Shown here: piece by piece, positions 47,626 through 58,393 of the stretch
Layout of the letters: each line of letters opens with the position of its first letter
Position numbering within the stretch: position 1 is the first letter of the stretch
Assembly (NCBI RefSeq): GCF_040869045.1
Contig: NC_090324.1
Span: 58,371,346-58,435,345, forward strand
Direction: 5' to 3'
Source of the DNA: Eurosta solidaginis
Taxonomy: Eukaryota; Arthropoda; Insecta; Diptera; Tephritidae
DNA: 64,000 nt
Made by a program: the position numbers and the translations under genes
Notes under the pieces: model-generated
The model's database searches: none
The model's input: the letters and a program-made list of their open reading frames with translations, nothing else
Told to the model about the DNA's origin: nothing

Positions 47626-49705
47626 TTGTTGTTGTTGTTGCTGCTCTTGTTCTTGTTGACTCTGCTCCATTTCCATTTCATTTTTTAGTATCGCCTCCAA
47701 TTGTGCTATAGAAGTTACTAATATATTGGGATTTTGGATAATTTTCGGATGTGCAAATGCTTCTGGTAAGCGCAATTCTAGTCTGGTCGTTATCCAAAGT
47801 GGTATTTCTCATGCGGGGGGTGCTAACACAGCGCTAATCTATCCTTTGGTACTAATATTGGGTCTGGTACTTTATCGATTAATAAAGCAGCAGCAGGTGA
47901 TTGGGGGCATGCGTTTGACTACCAACAACGCCAATTTGTTGGTTTTTTTCTACGTTTGTTAACTTTAATATTATTGTTGCTAGGTATACGTTCTTTTCAT
48001 AGGCTCATCATCACTATTATCATCAATAACAACTGTTTCAATATAATTTGTAGATGTAGCATAATTACTATTACAATCATTATTATTAGTTGTTAAATTT
48101 TGCTGATGCGTCTTTCCGAGATTAATTGGTTCCATTTGTTGCTGGTGCTGCTTCGCCACTGCCACTGTATTGGTGGCAGATGTTGGAACGTTATATGCAT
48201 TCAATTTCATAAATTGTTCTAATATTAAACATTTTTTTCTCTTTATTGCTTCTGATGTGGTCCCTATAGCGGGTAATTCACCTTGTTGCGGTGATTTAAT
48301 AATATCTGAACTTGATGTCACAGCACATTGACTGCGTGATTCAGATGGTGGACATACTTCTTCACGTTTCTTGGAGCTTAAATCTATGGGTGTTTCTTCT
48401 ATAATAACATCATCATCACTGCCACTTTCTTTCAGGACAAGATATGCGGGTGATGCTAATGCTGTCACTTCCTTCGTATTTCCAGGGGTTTTGACAACAC
48501 TTTCAACACCGTCATCGCTCAAACATACTTCCTCAACACTTGACGAATCTTTTTCATAGGTATCCATAAACATTTTGGTGAATCGCGAACCGCATTGTCG
48601 ATTAAAGTATTATGTTGCGCCAATGGGACAATATTACTCATTAATTCTTTGTGATTTTGTTGTCGTTGTGTTACACCATTAATTTGAGTGTTACTAGCAT
48701 TTAATGCAGATGTTTGTGTAGATATATGTTGTTGGTGCATGGCCTCTGCTTCCTTAGGTGCTTCTTCATTCTCCTGTATTAGATTGTTTTCACAGCTTCG
48801 TTTAACAATTGAATCGATTATATCAGCATCGCTATTCGTTAACGCATTATCATGACAATGTTGCATTAAATCCGCTTCATGTAATAAATCCTCAAGGTTT
48901 TTTGGTATCAGCATCCATTGTATTGCCAAAATGTGCATTTAAGGTTTGTAATCTTGCGGAATCGGGTAGATTATGTGCCACTATGTCCGCACCATCATCG
49001 TTATCATTGCAATGCGCTAAGTCCACTAAATTATATTTGGACAAGAAATTAGTATTAAAGGTATTAACAACCTTGTCATCAAACACCTGCAGCAGTCTCA
49101 TCATATGATGTAGAGTTAGACGCTAGCTCTTTGTTATTAACGTCGGTACGGTTAGTTGGCAGGAAGAGTCCGGTTATAGGCCAGAGCTGTAAATGCGGCG
49201 AATGATGTTGATATGTTTGAGAATCTTCTGATTCGGTTTGAACTTTAGTTTTGTTTTCATTTACTTTATCTGGAATATCTGTGACTTATTCCGCCTCTGC
49301 AATAGCTTTCTTATTATTAAAAATTAAAAAATTTTCTACCATAATAGCGTTCAGTAACAAAGCTTTGCTTTTTATTGACCTCTGGTAGTTGCTGTTGTTG
49401 TATTACGACTTGCCTACCTAATATATTTGCATTACATTTTGTATTAAATTATTTTCATAGAGTTCTTTTTTAACTTTTAACAATGGTGTTTGTATGACTT
49501 TGACTATTTTCGGTGATGTCGGATCGGTACGCGGTATTGCTCTCCAACCATTTGTAGTCTCTATTATGCGTATACGATTTCCTTTATCATAATTCTCACA
49601 ACGCACCTCAACAATATGTGTATCCGCTTGTTTGACCCATGAAAGGATGAGATTAACACGTACGCACACAGTTGCATCGTCGTTGTGGTTGCTGATGCTG
49701 CTGCT
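47626..49705 (-). pseudogene. Unidentified host-like gene fragment with PIDLS motif
   Basis: Several minus-strand frames read like one Gln/Asn/Ser-rich regulatory protein broken by stops and frameshifts. The order is 49705-49418 (VNLILSWVKQADTHI, IETTNGWRAIPRTDPTSP); 49104-48892 (LLQVFDDKVVNTFNTNFL); 48938-48519 (LEDLLHEADLMQHCHDNAL); 48573-47980 (SSSVEEVCLSDDGVES, ESGSDDDVIIEETPIDLSSK); and a poly-Q piece near 47626-47775. PIDLS fits the PxDLS motif by which transcription factors bind the corepressor CtBP. I do not recognise the gene. Its start fuses, out of frame, with the protease at about 49705. Confidence 0.45.
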
Positions 49706-50100
49706 CTCTTTAGTGGCAAATTGATTCTGCGTTTCAGTCTTTCAGTTATAAAGGAACATTCAGACCCTGAATCAATTAATGCCCGTGCGGAGAAGTCGGT
49801 ACCATTATGGCGAATGTTTACGCGAGCAGTTCCTAATAGCACGCCTGTGCTGGAATTGGCATGACAGGATTCTACATTCTGGTTCGAAGATTGTTGCGCC
49901 TGTGCCGAAGTTGTTGGGATATTATCCGCATCTTGGAAAGGATTGCGCAGAACAGTTTGCTGAGATGTATCCGCATGCAGGAGCGTGTGGTGGCGAGAGT
50001 GGCATTTGGAACAGTTGTAGGAACTGGTGCACTTCGTCACGGTGAGTCCTGGGGATAAACAATTTAGGCAGCCACTTGCGGATTTTATAAATTTAATCCT
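49690..50100 (-). pseudogene. BEL/Pao gag zinc knuckle and truncated protease
   Basis: The minus strand encodes knuckle-type Cys/His motifs (CLNCLSPGL in the upstream frame, then KCTSSYNCSKCHSRHHTLLH). These are followed by the A17 protease start (VLLGTARVNIRHNGTDFSA, ALIDSGSECSFITERL). DSG is the catalytic aspartate motif. After NLPLKRA the sequence no longer resembles protease, and the host-like gene begins. This protease is therefore cut after about a third of its length. Confidence 0.75.
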
Positions 50101-50180
50101 TTCTATTGGGGTTAACTCGCAAAAGCGTGAACAGTTTCGTAATCTGTGCTCAGGGGATTTGCAAATTTTACAAATTGATT

Positions 50181-51136
50181 TTATTGTTTGCTTGGATACT
50201 TTTGTTTGAAAAGCACCAAGTCTTTTCGTAGGGGTTTCTGTCGATTGTCGCGACGCGTTTGCACTTTCGAAGTGGCATGCCCTGTAAAACCAGCCACTGT
50301 TTCAAGTGTCTGAAACCGATTAGACAGGAATTTATCCATATCCTCCCACTTGGATATGTCCATTTTATGGTCTATACTTTGCTCTCTGGTAACTTGGTTG
50401 AGCAGAGATAAGTCAGGATTGCATCCCAATTGGAAGTGTCGATTTTGTGGCATTTGAGGGATGAAATACAATTATTTATATCATTTTTCAGCTTTTTTAT
50501 TGAACTGCCACACTCACTTTCTACCTTTTTTAAGTTGAATAAAATTTGTAGTTGTGTTTTAACTAAGATACGTTTGTTCTCGTATCTTTCACGCAAGTTT
50601 TTCCAGGCCATCTCGAAGCCTTCATTTGTGAGAAGGCATTTTTTAACAATGTCTTTTGCTTCGCCCTGCGTTTTGTTGTTGAGATGGAATAACTTTTCCA
50701 CCCCTTTCAAACTAGAATTGTTTATATATATTGCCGTGAACAGGTCGTGAAAAGTTGGCCAAGACAGATAATCCCCTTTAAAAACTTCCGTGTGGCAAGC
50801 CGGGAGGCGAATTTTATGCCCATGAGGTTCTTGCTCAGGGTTGACGTTCTTTTCGTCCTTCTTGTATTTTTCTGCCTCAGCAGATATAGACGCTGAACAT
50901 CGCACGTAGATTGCGTATGCTGACTTTTGCTTCTTTCTGATCGCCATAACGTCATCCGCTGATACCCCATCAGATCCCAATAGCGAATCAAACGCAGACT
51001 TTACCTTCTTCCACAAGAGCCGCAACTCTTCCTGCTGTATTGCAAGGGTGTGTTTGCTATGGTCGCTTTCCGGAATAAGGCTGTAATCTTTATCAAACTC
51101 TGCGATTAATTCTGCTAAACGGATGTAGGTTTCCAT
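50181..51136 (-). pseudogene. BEL/Pao gag (DUF1759-type)
   Basis: From ATG 51136, 254 residues run open: a charged N-terminal part, then the DUF1759 core with FKGDYLSWPTFHDLFTAIY, NNSSLKGVEKLFHL and RYENKRILVKTQLQILFNL. The family continues with WEDMDKFLSNRFQTLE, found in another frame at 50471-50181, so one frameshift occurs near 50380. Gag forms the particle of BEL/Pao elements. It sits where expected, about 1 kb downstream of the primer binding site. Confidence 0.82.
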
Positions 51137-52142
51137 TGTTTTATTTACGTTTATTAACGAGAAAATTGCCGATTATAGAAATGGAACGCTTTAGAGTAAA
51201 AATACCTGCCCAGCCGTAAATAAACACTAGTGAAATTCAATGTTTATTATTTATTTTTGTTTATTGCAGACTTTTGTCTTGGTGGTTTATTATTTAAACT
51301 TTTTGTCACAACAGCGACAGCAAAAAGGGTTTATTTTGGACTTTTCTGTCTCAGTAGCAACAACAAAAGGGGTTTGTCTCATAGACTTTTGCCTCGGCAT
51401 AATAATAGACAAGGGGACCACTCGCCACCTGCACAGTTTAATGGTTGAATTGTAAACAAGAAAAGTGCGTGCGATATTGTTTTTCAGAATTGAAAAATAA
51501 GCGGAAAAAAGTGTAAACAAGTGTTTTAAGTGACGTCAGCGCCTGCTTAATTAAATTGTACTTAATTTTGTGTCTCTGATTTACAAATCAACAACAACAA
51601 AAAATGGTTAAATATCGTGAGGTTCTTTGAAAGTGAGGTTATGTTATCCTCTGCCTTGTGTTGTGTCTGGAAAACCTTACCACTGGTGGGGGGATAGACC
51701 AGATAATCGCAAGGACCGAAATAAATGAAACACAAGTGATTTAAATTTTGAACCAAGGAATTAAACAATTGGCGCTCACAAAAATAAACTTCACTGTGTA
51801 CACCTTTTTTGAACTCAATTCTTCGCGCACAATAGGTGTTTTTCTTTATTTTTAAATAACTAACACTCGAAAAAAAAGTGGCAAGAAATATAAACTTACT
51901 TCTTATGTTGTTTTTTTGTGGAGAAATTAATTGTGGCTGTGGCAAACCTTTGGCAAATTGTGCTGTGTTTCCGGTGGCTGCTAGTATCGTGTATTATATG
52001 CTCGCAATGAAAATCGGTGTTTTTTTCTGGCTGCTGGGGCAAATCCTTTGTGGCAATTCTTTGCAAAATTTGGTAGTAGGCAAATGTGCTGTGTTGTGGA
52101 CTGTATATATATAAAGGTGCTTTGAGTTCTTGGTTAGGAGGA
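51137..52142 (-). other. Element 5' leader, no gene seen
   Basis: About 1 kb between gag and the primer binding site. It has short frames but nothing recognisable. Leaders of BEL/Pao elements carry packaging and translation signals, which cannot be read off here. Confidence 0.5.
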
Positions 52143-52158
52143 CCGGCTCGAAGGACCA
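52143..52158 (-). other. Primer binding site, tRNA-Tyr type
   Basis: The minus strand reads TGGTCCTTCGAGCCGG one base from the 5' LTR. It is complementary to CCGGCTCGAAGGACCA, the CCA-bearing 3' end of fly tRNA-Tyr as I remember it. Sixteen bases pair. It fixes the element orientation as right to left. Confidence 0.78.
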
Positions 52159-52159
52159 A

Positions 52160-52670
52160 TGTTCGGCCTGAGTGCGTCTAGAACCGGCAGTGGGTAGGCG
52201 CACAAGGGTCGATCTCGGGAAGGTTCACTCAGAAAATACAATAAAAGTAAACACAAAGAGGATTTCCTCGTTATAATATTGTATTTAATTAAATTGAACG
52301 GAAATGTACAATGCAAAAGGTGATAAGGAATAAATTACCTGTATAAAAAAGTACGGCGTTGATCCTTGGACGATGCGTATCGTTAGGCGGTTGATCGAAA
52401 AAGAGGCCGGTTGTGCCGTTGATGACAACCGCTAAGTCGCGAAAAAGTCCTCTGGTATTAAGGAGGGGAAAAAGCCACACACACAACCACCCTTACATAT
52501 ACGTGCATAGGTGCTGACAACCTACACACACACACATGCATGTGTGTGAACCGCATGCATGTGCATGCATGCACCGAAATATGGCGTGAGTGTGGGTGGC
52601 AGGAAATATTATTAAAACGTTAGGGAGGGGCGTCGTCAATCAAGTGAAAGTTAGGCATTGGGCCTAAACA
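52160..52670 (-). repeat. 5' LTR of the BEL/Pao element
   Basis: 511 bp, TG...CA with near-inverted ends. It contains about 90 bp absent from the 3' LTR: a CA run and overlapping ATGCAT palindromes (52508-52600, tgcatgtgcatgcatgcacc). Confidence 0.88.
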
Positions 52671-52822
52671 CCTTTCATTTGATACACATGTCATACAAAC
52701 ATATTCCAGGGTTACCTCGGTTCATTTTCCTACATCGTTATTTTCCCTTATGTTGTCACCATAGCTCTCAACTGAGTATGTAATGTTGGGTTACACCCGA
52801 ACTTAACCTTCCTTACTTGTTT
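52671..52822 (-). mobile_element. Non-autonomous Helitron, copy 4, right part
   Basis: Resumes at cctttcatttgatacacatg and runs to the acaagtaagg end at about 52822. It completes the element that starts at 40881. Confidence 0.8.
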
Positions 52823-52827
52823 TATAA

Positions 52828-54764
52828 TTGAAAAAGTTATGTGTCTTGTTTTGACGCTTATTTAGATTAGGATCGGTTTCTCTTAAGAGAAACCAACAGT
52901 AGTCACCCAACATAGCGACATCCCAGAATCCTTGATACCGACTTTCAATCATTTTCATTTGCTGGTGAAACCTTTCGCCATGCTCGTCACTTTCGTAGAC
53001 AAGATTTTGCGGGAAAAATTTAAATGGGAGTGTAGAAAATGAATTTTTAAAGACATATTTACTTCTGAAAGAAAATAAAAAAGTATATTAGATAAATACA
53101 TAAGTGACACATTAGTACATAATTTGTTTAGGCTGGATTTGTCTTTCAATTCAGAAAAAAGTTTTTGTTTACATTTTTCTCGTTCTTGTTTGTTCGGAAC
53201 TGGACGATGATTTCAGATTTAGGGCTATATATTCTCATGTAAATTTAAAAATTTTCATACACATTTTTTGTTTATCGGGCAGCCAGGTTTTAAAGTTAAC
53301 TGAGAAAACGGTCTTAAATATGTTTTTTATTTACCCATTTCCTCATATTTTTTGACTAAGTCGTTCACTATCATCTCGTAGTTAGGACTTTTGTGTTTGC
53401 CTGAAAAATAATCCTACGCTTCTGCCTCCACTGGTGACAGTAGTTCTTTTAAATGGCAATTGGTCATCATTTTCCTTATTTGCGGTCCCACAAAAATGCC
53501 TTCCTTTATTTTTTCTTCTGAAATCTCTGGAAGGATTGTCTTCATATGATGAAAAGCTTCGCGGCCGAGCTTGATCTGGGGCGGAAGTAGAATTATTTTT
53601 CCTTCTTTATAAGTGGGGAGTATTTTATGTTATCCACCCCAACTTCAAACTCGACTCGTTCTGGCCAATCTTTTATGATGTAGTGGTCTTGACGATCTCG
53701 GCTATCCCATTTGCATAGAAATCAACAGTGTTTAGTGTATCCACTTTGTAGATCACATATCATTCCAACGGCTTTAAGATCGGCACATATTTTCCAATCA
53801 TGTTCGTCGTATTTGATTAATTTGAGCAATTTTTGCATTATATCATACGTTTCCTTCGTATTTACTGCATGCGCGATCGGGATAGATGTCTTTTGGTTGC
53901 CAATATGCAATAACTAGGCCTTTAAACTTAATTTATTGCCGTCTATGAACAATCGTCACTCTTTTGAATCATATGATTCACCAAACTGTTTGAATAGACC
54001 AGCAATGTCTTTCTTCTTATAGTACTTGGAAAACTGTTCGTGACGGGTTCTGTAATATGTTACCTTAACATCGGATGAAACAAATTTAAATTGTTCCATA
54101 CGAGAGGCGTGGATCTCGGCCTTTTCCTTTGAAAATTCCAAATCCCTTATCCAATCATTGAGTTGTGGTTGTGGCAAAGAGTTTCTTTCGTTTTCCGTTT
54201 GAAATCCAGTACAACATGATGCCGCTTAATCAGATACTGCTGTTGACAATGAAACTGGAGCCGGAACTAAAGTTAAATTTGATTCTGGCAATTTAGCTTC
54301 CGTTGAATTTAGTTCTGGTAATGACACTGTATTTACGCTCGCATAGGTTACTTTTCTTGACTTTCCAACCACAAGTAATTTTGAAGTACAAATATAGCAG
54401 TCCGTTGAATGGCAAGTTGGTTCCCTCCACTTCATTGGTGTAATAAATTCCATATGTCGCCTAAATAGATAGTTTCAGAAATTAGTCAGCTATGCATTAA
54501 AAGGGAGCAAATTCCTAATTTTTACAACGCACATTTTTGTTCCGGTTTCCAAAAAATCAATTCGACTCGACATGTGATGGGCACAGTACTCGGTGTCCAT
54601 GGCTTTTCATTGCTTTTAGGCTCAATTCCAAAATACTTATAGTATGTAACTTTCAAAGAATTTGAAAACACACGTCGCATCCTTTTAACGATAAATTGAC
54701 CGCAGATGAAACAAAATATATCTGGATAATTTGTACACTCAAACTCTCGCGCCCTTTTATTCAT
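52828..54764 (-). pseudogene. TE-X transposase-like gene, longest copy (degenerate)
   Basis: Read on the minus strand, this is the only copy with both ends. In order: ATG 54764, MNKRAREFECTN, CFICGQF; PMKWREP with CYICTSK (54453-54226); QLNDWIRDLEFSKEKAEIHA and YYRTRHEQFSKYY (54177-53956); IPIAHAVNTKETYDIMQKLL and WKICADLKAVGMI (53910-53722); WDSR region; LLPPQIKLGREAFHHMKTIL and EGIFVGPQIRKMM (about 53610-53440); MSLKIHFLHSHLNF (about 53065); and DEHGERF to the C-terminus. Frameshifts and stops occur throughout. Two early Cys pairs, Asp residues before and in ADLK, and C-x2-C-W fit a zinc-bearing RNase-H-fold enzyme, but no function is proven. Confidence 0.65.
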
Positions 54765-54889
54765 GTAATATTTTTAAGTAAATGACGGGTTATAAACTGC
54801 AATTATAAACTGAACAGTTTCCGGAGAGCCTTGCAGATATTATGAAGGAACAAAGCGCATGTACTATTATTTATACTTATAAAAAAAAT

Positions 54890-55215
54890 AAATGTAAGGC
54901 GCGATAACCTCCGAAGAGATCTAAGGCCGAGCTTCTCTTCCAGTTTGCGTCGTTCTGCTGTCGATTTTCCCTACAAATTGACCGGACGGGACCTACATGT
55001 TTTATGCCGTCTCCGAACGGCATCTGCAAGGCAGATGAGTTTTCACTGAGAGTTTTTCATGGCAGAAATACACTCGGAGCGCTTGCCAAACACTGCCGAG
55101 GGGCGACCCCGCTTAGACAAATTTTCTTCTAATTGAAAACCCTTATTTCTAAAATTTTGATATTGCTTTGCCCGGGGCATACGGTGTGGTGGCGGAGCAC
55201 GCTACCATCACACAT
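54890..55215 (-). mobile_element. Tephritid-type tRNA-derived SINE
   Basis: The minus strand starts at about 55212 with GTGATGGTAGCGTGCTCCGC, an A-box-like tRNA head, and continues through ccgaggggcgaccccgctta and tcggagcgcttgccaaacac (plus-strand phrases) to a tail near 54890. I remember this sequence as very common in tephritid genomes. In this copy the B-box part between gcccgg and ggcatacgg (about 55171) seems deleted. It interrupts TE-X leader sequence that is continuous at 30617-30665. Confidence 0.65.
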
Positions 55216-55319
55216 TAGATCGAGTAAAAATTCAAGCCTATCTAGAAAAAAAGGTTCCCTAGTTCTACAAAGATAACACTACCTGCCTTAAAAATATGCT
55301 ATTACTTGAAATGTACCTG
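55216..55319. other. Unassigned insertion remainder
   Basis: About 100 bp between the SINE and resumed TE-X leader. No match elsewhere in the window seen. Confidence 0.3.
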
Positions 55320-55959
55320 GGTTTGAGAAAACGACACTAACAGTTTTTTGTATCTAATAACCCTTCGAAAATCTACCTGCTAACTAACCGATATACGAAT
55401 ACTAACACATATGTACCAGTAGGGTACTTAAGTATTAAATGTATATATTACTTGAATGCTTATAACTTTTTTATTAGTCCATCGATTTTGTTGAATGATT
55501 TTGTAATAAAACAGAGCTTAGACAGAAAAAAAATCTGCAAAAAAACAAAAAGTTTTCGAGATCCTTCCTAGCAAAGTACACATTTGTTTATATTTTTACC
55601 AAAAAAGTTGACAAAATCCGTAATGATTGTTCGTTATCTTTGAACCTGCAGGGCCTAGCAAAAAGTGTTGTATGCACAGTTTATAGTAAATTTTACCTTT
55701 TAAAAGCTTCAAAAAGTTTTAGAATTGCTCAATTCGTTATTGAGATATATATAGTGGACCCAATTTTTTTTTTTTTTTTTTGAAAAAAAATGGTAATTCG
55801 TAAATATCTCAAAAACTTTAACATAGAATTAAAAATAATCTTGATTTTCAGAATCAGGGGGTGATTTTACATAGGAATTTCATAATGGCGTCTCTGGTGC
55901 AGAAAAAAAATTGGAACTTGTGATCCAGCGTAATTAGCGGGACCTGCTTATATTGCTTT
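55320..55959 (-). repeat. TE-X leader/untranslated block, reverse orientation
   Basis: Diverged reverse-complement counterpart of 4135-4690, and beyond that of the block at 12340-12620 (tctagtgcag-type start, poly-T at 55767, attcagaatcagg). It forms the outer flank of the TE-X copy at 52828-54764. No gene seen. Confidence 0.5.
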
Positions 55960-56160
55960 ATGCAATGGTTTATGTTATTGTTATTAGAAAAAATTGCAAA
56001 CAAACGGCGATGGTTCTAGGATATGTTTCTGAATTTCACTTCTTCATCAGCTAGCTTCTCGGGAGCTGAGTATTGAACTCGAATCTCCAGAATTCTTACC
56101 AGTAAGATGCCTTTAACTACTCAGCCATATGAATGCCTCGCTGCTCGCTTTGCAATTGGC
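55960..56160 (-). mobile_element. tRNA-derived SINE, copy 3
   Basis: Minus-strand B box GATTCGAGTTC (56075-56085) and A box TGGCTGAGTAG (56118-56128). The spacer is shorter than in copy 1, because part of the variable-arm region (gtgtaaacgc) is deleted. Confidence 0.7.
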
Positions 56161-56289
56161 CTCTAAGAATTACATTTTTGTTGCTATTCCTTTTTTATTC
56201 ACTATTAACATTTGCTTGGATTTTTACAATATTTGTTTTTAATACTTCCACAGTTAATTTATATCAATGCAACATACATACATATGTAA

Positions 56290-56540
56290 TTAGCAAGACT
56301 TGCTCATATTGCGTTATACAATGGTTTTTGTTATTGATATTAATGAAAAATTGTAAAGTTCACAAACGGCGATGGTTACTAGGACATGTTTCTGAATTTC
56401 ACTTCTTCTTCAGCTAGCTTCTCGGGAGCTGAGTATTGAACTCGGATCTCCAACATTTATACCAGTGTAAAGGCAGATGCCTTTAACTACTCAGCTATAT
56501 GAATTCCCCGCTGCTCGCTTTGCAATTGGTCTCTAAGAAT
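56290..56540 (-). mobile_element. tRNA-derived SINE, copy 4
   Basis: B box GATCCGAGTTC (56438-56448) and A box TAGCTGAGTAG (56488-56498) on the minus strand, 363 bp from copy 3 in the same orientation. The pair and the sequence between them look like a tandem duplication. Confidence 0.7.
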
Positions 56541-56599
56541 TGCTTTTTGTTGCTATTCCTTTTTCGCTGTTTTTAAACTTTGCAATTTTTCTCTAATAT

Positions 56600-57518
56600 C
56601 AATAACAACAAGCAAGGAAGTCAAAGTTCGGCTGAAGCCGAACATTATATAGCCAGCTGTACAGTTGAAAAGCTTTGTTGTTTTGTGTGCTTAATAATGT
56701 TACAAGGCTGCGCAATAATACACACACATATGGTTCTATTCTGAACTAATTTTCGTTTAAAAGAAGCAAAAAGGATACAGAGGCTAACACCAATGACCTT
56801 GAGCGGCTAATAATGCAGTTTTCCTTCAGATATGGGGATTTCCCTCCTGTTTATATTAAAATAAAAATACAACAGAACAATAAAATTACGATTGGTACAT
56901 ACCCATTTTTCGCTAAGACTTAACTTATTATTTTTGCCTTCGACCCTTTTTAAAGTCATTTACATAAAAGTGGGTGTATTCCTTAAATAATCTTATCCAT
57001 TTTTACTAGAAATATTTCCTGTTATAAAGCAAATATGTATCCAATTTTATTACGATATGTAAATTTTTCTTCGAGTTATGGCTCCCGAAACATTGGAAAT
57101 TGCTAAGACAAAAAAGGGGCGGTGCCACACCCATATGCAAAAATTTTACTGTTTTCAGTAAAACTCTACTGACACAAAGCTATTTTCCCTTAAAATAGCT
57201 TATTGTTTTCGTCTACGACCCTTTTAAAAATCTTTTATATTAAAGTGGGCGTGGTCTTTAACCGGTCTCCTCCATTTTTCCAGAAATATTTCCTGCTATA
57301 GGGAAAATGTGTGTACCCAATTTTATTACGATCCTTTAATTTTTCTTCGAATTATGGCTCCCGAAACATAGAAAATTGCTTTGACATAAAAGGGGCGGTG
57401 CCAAGCCCATTTTTGAAGTTTTTACTACTTATTGTTAAAAATCCACTTGGGAAATAAAATGCCATTGATAAAAAGCTCTTTTTTGCAAAGGTATAACTTA
57501 TTTTATTCGTCTACGGCC
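56600..57518 (+). mobile_element. DINE/Helentron-like element with 276-bp repeats
   Basis: It starts near 56609 with acaagcaaggaagtcaaagt followed by the palindrome gttcggctgaagccgaac, the subterminal inverted motif of DINE-like elements. Inside are two 276-bp tandem units and part of a third (tggctcccgaaacat at 57079 and 57355; cgtctacgacccttt at 56936, 57212, 57508). It is cut at about 57518 by the BEL/Pao fragment. Confidence 0.65.
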
Positions 57519-58393
57519 CGTGGCGGTCCCCGCGCCTCGATTTTGATCATGGCAGTTGGCCATATTGATGTAAAGAGCCGAAGTGCTACGATCTCCTGCG
57601 TGAATTGCCCCGTTCTGAAGGCAGCTGGCAGTCGTCGAGAGTGTCGTTCCAGCCGGCCCTGAGAACCTATTCTCTCGAACTCGTATCCTTGACGGGGGCG
57701 GAAAGTCCGGGATTCCGCTCCTCGTTTATGTTGACGCCGGTTCGGGCTGCGGAAAGTCCGTGATCCCGCTATTCCCTTGTGACGATCTGGGCCCCGCTTC
57801 CTCGCTCTCTGATGACGCTGGTGTGTATTTGATGGGCGGAAAGTCCGTGATTCCGCTCCATCTTTGCGGTGTTCGTGTGCGAGTTGGGGCCGGGATTTCC
57901 TTTGTCTCACCTTCTTAATGGTGGCCGGGCGGAAAGGCCGTGATTCTGCTCCGGCTTCGTCCAGGTCTCCTTCTTCTAGTTCGCGTGGCCTGCTGTCAGT
58001 CCATATCTCCAATGCTTGAAGAGACAGGATGTGTTTGTCTTCGCTATCCATCTGAACGCTCCATGGCCTGGTATCAACTTCCTGGGGCTCCAGATTGTCA
58101 AAGCTCTGGTGCAGCGTGGTGTGATGGTCCCCTTGGCACTGGTGACAACGTCCGTTGCTCGTGCAGTCGGCGGTGCGATGTGCCACTGATAGGTAGTTGC
58201 AGCAGTACTGTCCCAATGCGGCTTCCCTTTGCCTTTCCTCGGGTGACTTAGCTTGGTAGACCGGGCGTAACCGGATCGGATGTCGCTTGTCGCACAGGTG
58301 GCAAGGTTTCTGGTACTGCTGGGCCATGCGTACCGCCCTCCTGCGTAGAGTCGTATACCAGGTCAAGCTGGACTTGAAAAGGATAATTCTCAT
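57519..58393 (-). pseudogene. Third BEL/Pao gag fragment with internal repeats
   Basis: An open minus-strand frame has zinc knuckles (CHLCDKRHPIRLR, YCCNYLSVAHRTADC, CHQCQGDHHTTLH). A basic linker with four to five copies of GAESRTFRP-like units (about residues 150-240) follows. The frame ends at the protease start (FTSIWPTAMIKIEARG). In two knuckles Cys is replaced (HPIRLR, NYLS), so zinc binding is damaged. The relatedness to 43799-45051 is clear by motif order. The rest of the element is absent. The tandem linker unit probably evolves by slippage. Confidence 0.72.

Larger units (their letters stand above)
42756..52670 (-). mobile_element. BEL/Pao-type LTR element carrying host-gene fragments
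   Basis: A 9.9-kb insertion in a Helitron, flanked by the 5-bp repeat CCTTT (42751-42755 and 52671-52675). It has LTRs at both ends, a primer binding site next to the right LTR and a purine tract next to the left one, so it reads right to left. Gag and the start of protease (51136-49690) belong to it. Reverse transcriptase, RNase H and integrase are missing. Between protease and the 3' LTR lie a host-like gene fragment, Bap31 and RpS23 pseudogenes, and a second BEL/Pao gag-protease piece of another family. It could move only with help from an intact relative. Confidence 0.8.
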
